Below are positions 58,546-64,000 of a stretch of DNA of 64,000 bases, in pieces. Numbering within the stretch: position 1 is the stretch's first letter; every line of letters starts with the position of its first letter. This DNA comes from Symbiodinium natans (lineage: Eukaryota > Sar > Dinophyceae > Suessiales > Symbiodiniaceae). The stretch is taken from positions 82,501-146,500 of the forward strand of contig CAJNDS010002838.1 in assembly GCA_905221605.1 (NCBI GenBank), given 5' to 3'. Both the position numbers and the translations under genes were made by a program. Below the pieces are notes generated by a model. The model was not told the DNA's origin. It made no database searches and saw only the letters and a program-made list of their open reading frames with translations.

Positions 58546-59281
58546 CCTCGGGCCATCAAGACACATTCCGAGCTCGCTGAGTGCAAGGCCCATGCCAGTG
58601 CGGGTGCCCATTCATCCTCGGAGCCCATGCAACATGTGTAAAAGTCTCTTGCGCAAGAATTTGCTGAATGTGTATCACTGTTCTGCGTTCCCAGGTGCTG
58701 GGGCTGCATCCCCCCTCCTCCGAACATCCTGGGAGTGCTTAAAGATTGTGCGGGGGGCTTCTGGGGGCTTCGAAGCAGCAACTTAACCAACTTAACCACT
58801 GCAGATGGGGTGCCCTGGCTGTCCCATCATGCCCTGGCCTCCAGCCATCCTTACATTTCTGAGGCGCCCCACGTGCCGACTCAAGAAAACAGCACCGTGA
58901 CATGCCCATCACTTGCGGAAGAACTTTGACGGCAAGTGCAACTGAAGTGCAGCGATGTCTGCATCGCCTGCTCGGGCTGGCCCAGCGGCATCCTATGAGT
59001 TGGGACTTCAGGCAGGGACATCAATTTCCACAGGCTGCTGGCCCGTGCAGCTGCACAAGCTGCCAAGCCGCCCTGCTTGCGCATGGTGCTGCTCTTGCCA
59101 ATGGCCCTCGCCAGGATACGGCGTCCTTGCAGATGCGCACGAATAGTGAAACATTGAAACAGGTTTGGAATCGGAAGCAAACGGACTTCGGCCAGTGCCC
59201 ACCCATACAGCATGTCACACGCAACGGCACGAGCCACTGCTTCCATGGCTCTCGTGCTCATGCATCCCCACTTCGACAGCA

Positions 59282-60856
59282 TCACTTTGGACTTCTGACA
59301 GAAGCGGTGTAGACCTTGTCGGTGCCGCCCTCCAAGCCCCAACACCCCGGTTGCTGCATGTTGCTGCATGTTGCTGCCATCTCAGGGGCCGACTCGTCCC
59401 CTTCTTCAATATCTACCTCGCCCTCGCCAGGCTCATCCACGTCCGTGACATCCACGAACTCCCCGCCAGCATTCTTGAGCATCCTTGATCCACAATGTTA
59501 TATCCGGATGCCTCAAGCCAAGAAGCATCCCCCCACGCGCTCCTCAGCGCCTCCTGTAGATTCTGGATTCTCGTCTCCATAAGCTGACTGGCACGCTCAG
59601 CCTCACCTGCCCAAGTCTACGGCATAGGAGAAGGATGGAAAGTCACAGGCTTAGCTTAGGATGGCTTAGGCCTTAGGCCCTGCACATCCCTGCACCCTGC
59701 CTGCTAGGCGGACCAGCCGCATGCGGTAGCGAAAGGGCCTTCCCAACGTGGTGTAGGCCATCTGGTCTTCCAGCTGTTGGGCTTCCTATCGCTCACACTG
59801 AGAGCAGACAAAAGGCAGAAACCAAGAACGCACAGAACTTCACAGGAATGTCCCAAGAATGTCCTCGCCTCTGAAATTGTCCGCAGTCGACCATTGACCT
59901 CGCCGGGCTGCGACGCCAGCTGCGCAGCAGCACTTGCCTGGGCGATCCGAGGGGTGGGACATGGCGCGACCCCCCGTATTCCTGGGACACTCCTGTATTG
60001 GATAGCCGAATCGCGGCAGCGGCTGCATTTCGGAAGCGAAAGCGAGCCTTGAAGTCGACGGCCTACAAGAGAATCCCTCTAAGAGTCCTCTAAGGCTCTA
60101 AGCATCAGATATGTCTGGCTTCTTTAGCGGACTTTAGCGGCCCTCCGGTCGCTTCAGGCAAGTGCGACCAGAAAAAGGCCTTGTCACCGATCTCGACCAG
60201 CTGGGCCTTTTGAAGTTTAGAGCTGCAAAGGTCCGCATACGAATGACACAGGTCGCAACTGAGAGCGTGCATCAAGCCTTGGAAGCATCCATCTCGGAAT
60301 CAACGCGCCTGGGGCTTCGAGCTGCTTCTGAAAAGGCCCCCCTTCCGTAAGCACACGGGCGGCAACTTTCAACTTCCTTCGCTTCCGATTCTGGGCAACG
60401 ACTAGCAACTAGTTGCTGCAAAGATTGCGAAGCCTGTGCTGCATTTAGCGGTCCTCTATGTTTCTAGCACCACAAGAGCAAGCACAACAACTACATCACG
60501 CCGGTCCAAGACGCTTCAATACATCGACCACCTGCTGCAGGAAAGGCGCAAAGACGTCGCTAAACATCCCGGTGCTTCAAGTGGACACGAAGTCACAGAA
60601 CAGGAGGGAGTGCCCATGTCAATCAAGTTCCCTGTGACTCGCCTGCTTCGCTTTGCCGAGGGTGTCGTTCAGAACCTCGCACACATACATGTCTGTGAAC
60701 TGTGACGTGTCTCCAGGGCAATGCGTGCTGGATGGACAGTTCATACGCTGTATACACCAAGAACATGTAGAAAAAAAACACCATTTTGGAAGCTTCATGG
60801 GCCTCCTCCTTCTCGGCTCGCTCTTCCTCGGCCGCTGGGTCATCGTCTGCGTCCAT
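59282..60856 (-). CDS. Multi-exon acidic coiled-coil-like protein, unidentified
   Basis: Exons 60856-60794, 60699-60643, 60531-60515 (17 nt), 60308-60278, 60206-60180, 60062-59993, 59606-59549 and one starting at 59483 join without a phase error. The product starts with an acidic run (MDADDDPAAEEERAEKEEAH), continues DMYVCEVLNDTLGKAKQVVD, VDSEMDASKAQLVEIGDKAV, DFKARFRFRNAAAAAIRLSN and a helical ETRIQNLQEAMLKNAGGEF, then an acidic VDEPGEGEVDIEEGDES. It reads as a long charged helix with acidic ends. The last exon stays open to a stop at 59282, but its true end is uncertain. Six introns have GC donors and one GA. No family is recognised. Confidence 0.72.
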
Positions 60857-61304
60857 CTGGGCTGTTCCAAGACTCCCCGACGGAAGCAAAAGCAGAAAAC
60901 CGTCTTGAAACAGAAGGACGTGATTTCAAGCAGGCTGCATCGTAGTCCTCATCCGACGGACCCTGCACACCAGGCTGATTCCCACACACCAGGCTGATTT
61001 GCACCACAAGATTCACACCACAAAATTGAACCACTGAATGCACGAACATTCGTACCCAGTCTCCCTCATGCCTGGCCAGGAGCCACATCACTGTTGTAGA
61101 CCTGCGGTTCCTGCTGGCAAGGGGGTCCATGTGCCAGAGAGCCACTGCCAAAAGGCTGTGTGAGACGCACTGAGGCAGCTAGGCCTGCTCCAAACCCCAG
61201 AGCAACGAGGTTCGCAGTCCTCTCAAGTCAAGCCAGAAGGCGCTGTTGGATTAGACAACGACTTTCGAACAGCCGGGATGTGTTTAGAGGGATTTCGAGG
61301 ACCC

Positions 61305-61838
61305 TCAGTTACCAGGAGACTGGAGGTAAAGTTTCCTGGGTTGGTTTTTGCCGAAGATCTGGTTGACTTCGCGCTGGATGAAGACGACGTGCCAAACCTC
61401 CAAACGTCCACCGCTCTCATAAGACTCATAAAATAGCCACAAAGCGCAAACAGGCCGGCCTCTGGCCGGAGTCGCAGAGCCTCGACTGCAGTTTCGGGAC
61501 ACCAGCAAAGAGGCTACCAAGAACACTCTGGTTGTCGGATCGATGATGCCGCCACGACACTTCGACCATAGCTCGACATGGTTGTCACGACCCCGGAGTT
61601 TTGCTGGCAGCCTGGGCTCAATGGGTGTGTTCTGGCGGGCAGCCGCATTAGGCCAACATAAACAACTCTGAGAGATAAAGCTGGCCGAGCGGCGCAGCGT
61701 GAACGTCATGGATGCTGAACAATCCGGCCGTCCCAATACCCATGGAGCATGGGAATCGGAAAGACAGGTAGCTAGCGTGACGTGCGCGCGTAGTGCCTCT
61801 GACATATCCCCCGCTGATGATGCTGCTGCGGCTTTCAC
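61305..61838 (-). CDS. Long open frame, doubtful
   Basis: A 177-codon minus-strand frame includes RLPAKLRGRDNHVELWSKCR and ends at 61305. It has no family resemblance and no clear splice borders, but it is longer than expected by chance in this sequence. It may contain one or more exons. Confidence 0.25.
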   Translation of the reverse strand: MKAAAASSAGDMSEALRAHVTLATCLSDSHAPWVLGRPDCSASMTFTLRRSASFISQSCLCWPNAAARQNTPIEPRLPAKLRGRDNHVELWSKCRGGIIDPTTRVFLVASLLVSRNCSRGSATPARGRPVCALWLFYESYESGGRLEVWHVVFIQREVNQIFGKNQPRKLYLQSPGN

Positions 61839-62704
61839 TGATTCATCTTGCCACGTGCCGGCTGCATTTGTGGCTGTGCAGGATGTTCACTTGACAGGTA
61901 AAAAAGAAGAAAGCAGTCCAGCTACATACAGCACGGCGCCAAGATGGGCAAGCCCAAGCAAGCAACATGTCCATCGGACCAGCATTTCTCTTTCCACGAG
62001 CCTTCGAACAGCTTTCCTGCCAAGTGTGGGCAACTTGCACGTCAGGCAACTTGTGCTTCAAGCCTGGCAGCTTGTGCTCTACATGGTCTGAGGATGTCCG
62101 AGGCTGTCCGGGGCACAGCTTCACGCCTAGTGGTAGACTGGTCGTTGCTTTGGTTAGCGACTTCCACAGACACTTCGCCAGACACATGAATTCCGGAGGA
62201 CACAGGATCGCGATGGCGAAGACGTCTGCATCCCGCATGCCGCAAAACGGACTGCTGTAGGTTCCGGGATTCGAACTGCTTCCGGGTTCCTCTCTACTTG
62301 CCTGAATGTCTGCACAGGACGGACAGTTGATGTCAAGTGCCATTCTAAGAAACAGCTTCGCAGCGTAAGTATTCTTCTCCCTGACCTATAGCGACGCATT
62401 CAGCCCCTCTCTTGCGAGGGCTGGTCCGACAGACCAGCACTCGAACGAGCGGGACGGCAGCTATGTATAGCTATGTACATGCACCGGACCTTCTGGGGGA
62501 ACACACAAACTTGCACCAGCATGCACAGGCTTCACTTCTCCAATATACCTTTTGATCAAAACCAGGTCGCGCGAGCTGCCCGATCGGATTGATCGGAGTT
62601 CCCATGTTGGATCCCATGCGGGTTCCTACATTCACCTACATGCAGAGCAGTAGTTTGCTCTGCGTGGCGCTGTGGGGTCAAGGTCCCAGGATGTCGCGGA
62701 GCCT

Positions 62705-62800
62705 GCCAGACGGCTCAAGCATCAAGCCAATGCCATGCTAGCCTTGCTGGCCCCCTTGCTAGCCCCTTGCTGCCCCAATGCTGAGGCCTTGCTGGCCTCA
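62705..62800 (-). CDS. Ala/Ser/Lys-rich exon-like piece
   Basis: Reads GTEASKASALGQQGASKGAS then KASMALA, built on an irregular CCTTGCTGGCC/GCTAGC repeat. It lies downstream of the ribosomal protein L22 stop and could be the first exon of the next gene or merely a repeat. Confidence 0.3.
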
Positions 62801-62922
62801 GTTCCCCCTACCAATGCAGATCTTTTCTCCGCGGGCAGTCCCTCCCAGATAAGGTCAGGCTTGTCAAGCTCTCAGGCTGCACCCTGTCAGTCCTCAGACT
62901 TGACTGAATCCCGTATGATGCC

Positions 62923-63856
62923 TTAACTTCTTTGAGGGCCAGAGATGCTCGTGGCTTTGGGGTCCTCCTCGCCCTTGTCGTCATTGATGTTGAAGTAGCC
63001 TGGAGGGCGTGCATTCATGCCATCTGCACGCTCTCTTCGTCAAGATTCCCTTAGCCCCGCGCGCATTTCGTAGGACGTTTTCGACGGAGCCACGATGCGG
63101 AGGAAGTCCCGCAGTTGCTGCGACTGGAATGCATAGGGCTGATGACTGATTGCTGCGTCTTACCTATGGCTTTCAAAGCAACTCCTTCAGGTACTTCTTG
63201 CCCAAGTACTTCCTCGGAAGGGAAGGGGCGGACAGATCTCCCACCAGGCCTTGCACTTGAGCCTCATGCACCGTCACAGTCATTCTGATTGCTGGCAAAG
63301 TGGCAAGTATCGCTTGGAGAAAGGTGCCTTTTCAGGCTGCATCAAGCAGATTCACGCATCATGATGCGTGCAGCTTTTTAGCCAATGTTAGCCACCTCTG
63401 CAGTGACGTGGACCTTGGACTTCTCTCTGTGGATGCTCACCTGCTCCGCGATCCACAACCATCAGGCCGGAAGTGCAGCCGCAGCATGCTCCAAGTCGCG
63501 TCAAACTCAAACAGCACCGGCCTTTTCCCCCAGATTGCCTGTCTTTCCATCCACCTCCACTCAGCAGCTGCGTGCCGTGCTGTGCCACAAGGCAAAAGAA
63601 GCCTTGATCTTGCTGGTCAGGAACTTCTCAAAGTCCTGCTCAACAGGCTGCGCCAATTGTCAGCACGGCTTCGCTTCAGGCTCTAGGCATCCTTGGGCTC
63701 GATGATGGTGTCTTCGGCAGGTTGCTGACAATCCACAGTGAACTTGAGCGTCTTGGTCGCGATGCTTTGTTCACCGTACTCTCAAATAGTCATCTTACAC
63801 TACCGGCAGCTTGGCTCCAGGCAGCCTTCTTCGCCGAGACTGCACCCTTCCTCTTC
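62923..63856 (-). CDS. RPL22: 60S ribosomal protein L22 (eL22)
   Basis: Nine exons: about 63856-63803, 63764-63692, 63635-63603, 63554-63522, 63440-63396, 63327-63305, 63212-63185, 63117-63063 and 62999-62923. From the second exon on, every junction keeps frame. The protein follows eL22 throughout: a basic start (KRKGAVSAKKAA), TKTLKFTVDC, PAEDTIIEPKDFEKFLTSKI, KVDGKTGNLGEK, VSIHREKSKVHVTAEAPFSK, RYLKYLGKKYLK, QLRDFLRIVAPSKTSYEMRY, and an acidic tail after FNINDDKGEED. eL22 is an RNA-binding component of the large cytosolic ribosomal subunit. Seven complete introns (48-92 nt): four GC, two GA, one GT. The intron between exons 1 and 2 and the initiator ATG are not resolved. This is the most certain gene in the window. 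Confidence 0.95.
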
Positions 63857-64000
63857 CTAAGCGAAGCATTTTGACCCTCAAGCACATGCCTGAATAACCT
63901 TTTGTCCACAGATGTCCACCAGCATCCTCGGGTCAGCCAGGGCACAATCCCTTGGCCACCATCGTCAAAGGGTGCCACGTAAGGACTTGACTGACACTCT

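Noticed and set aside
57937-58799. Poly-Leu/Ser and poly-Lys/Arg/Glu proteins of 133-283 codons
   Set aside because: Products of the TTC and CT microsatellites, with no unique sequence of protein character.
63388-63588. Minus-strand piece RPVLFEFDATWSMLRLHFRP (about 63523-63465)
   Set aside because: It looks coding, but it lies in the intron between two L22 exons that join in frame without it.

Overview
This is a nuclear genomic window from a eukaryote, most likely a dinoflagellate of the Symbiodiniaceae type. Genes are cut into many tiny exons. In the genes whose reading frame could be carried across every junction, most introns start with GC or GA rather than GT, and most acceptors read AG|G. 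TTTAGGG-type telomere-like repeats, large amounts of simple repeat and a low gene density fit the same picture. Nothing indicates a bacterial, viral or plasmid origin. No spliced-leader remnant, tRNA or rRNA was seen.

Layout: the first 403 bases hold the end of a plus-strand gene. Every other gene that could be supported lies on the minus strand, so the window is essentially one long unidirectional block facing that left-edge gene. In minus-strand order from the right edge: ribosomal protein L22 (63.9-62.9 kb); an unnamed coiled-coil/acidic protein (60.9-59.3 kb); scattered exons of a Gly/Tyr/Gln-rich and an acidic protein (57.4-52.7 kb); a JmjC/cupin-8 oxygenase ending in an EF-hand (51.7-50.5 kb); Ala/Pro-rich exons (49.7-47.6 kb); a SEX4-type phosphoglucan phosphatase with a C-terminal starch-binding CBM48 (46.7-44.4 kb); an unnamed two-exon gene end (40.6-40.3 kb) and single exons near 39.5 and 36.9 kb; an ankyrin-repeat protein (36.1-35.2 kb); a protein with two cold-shock domains and a Gly/Met-rich tail (33.4-30.2 kb); weaker exons at 29-20 kb; an unnamed gene end at 16.5-16.9 kb; a voltage-gated channel-like protein with an altered pore (15.1-14.1 kb) beside unassigned membrane-type exons; and further unnamed exons at 13.6-11.2 and 3.1-1.6 kb.

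Between 41.0 and 44.3 kb lies a striking non-coding block: telomere-like and poly-C sequence, then a ~32-bp minisatellite that switches strand four times, giving long inverted repeats, bracketed by two GAACC-rich arrays. It directly abuts the 3' end of the phosphatase gene.

Functionally the named genes are unrelated (translation, RNA binding, starch turnover, an oxygenase, membrane excitability). This is normal for a dinoflagellate chromosome arm and is not an operon. Exon coordinates were derived by hand from reading-frame continuity and family resemblance. No transcript evidence was available.
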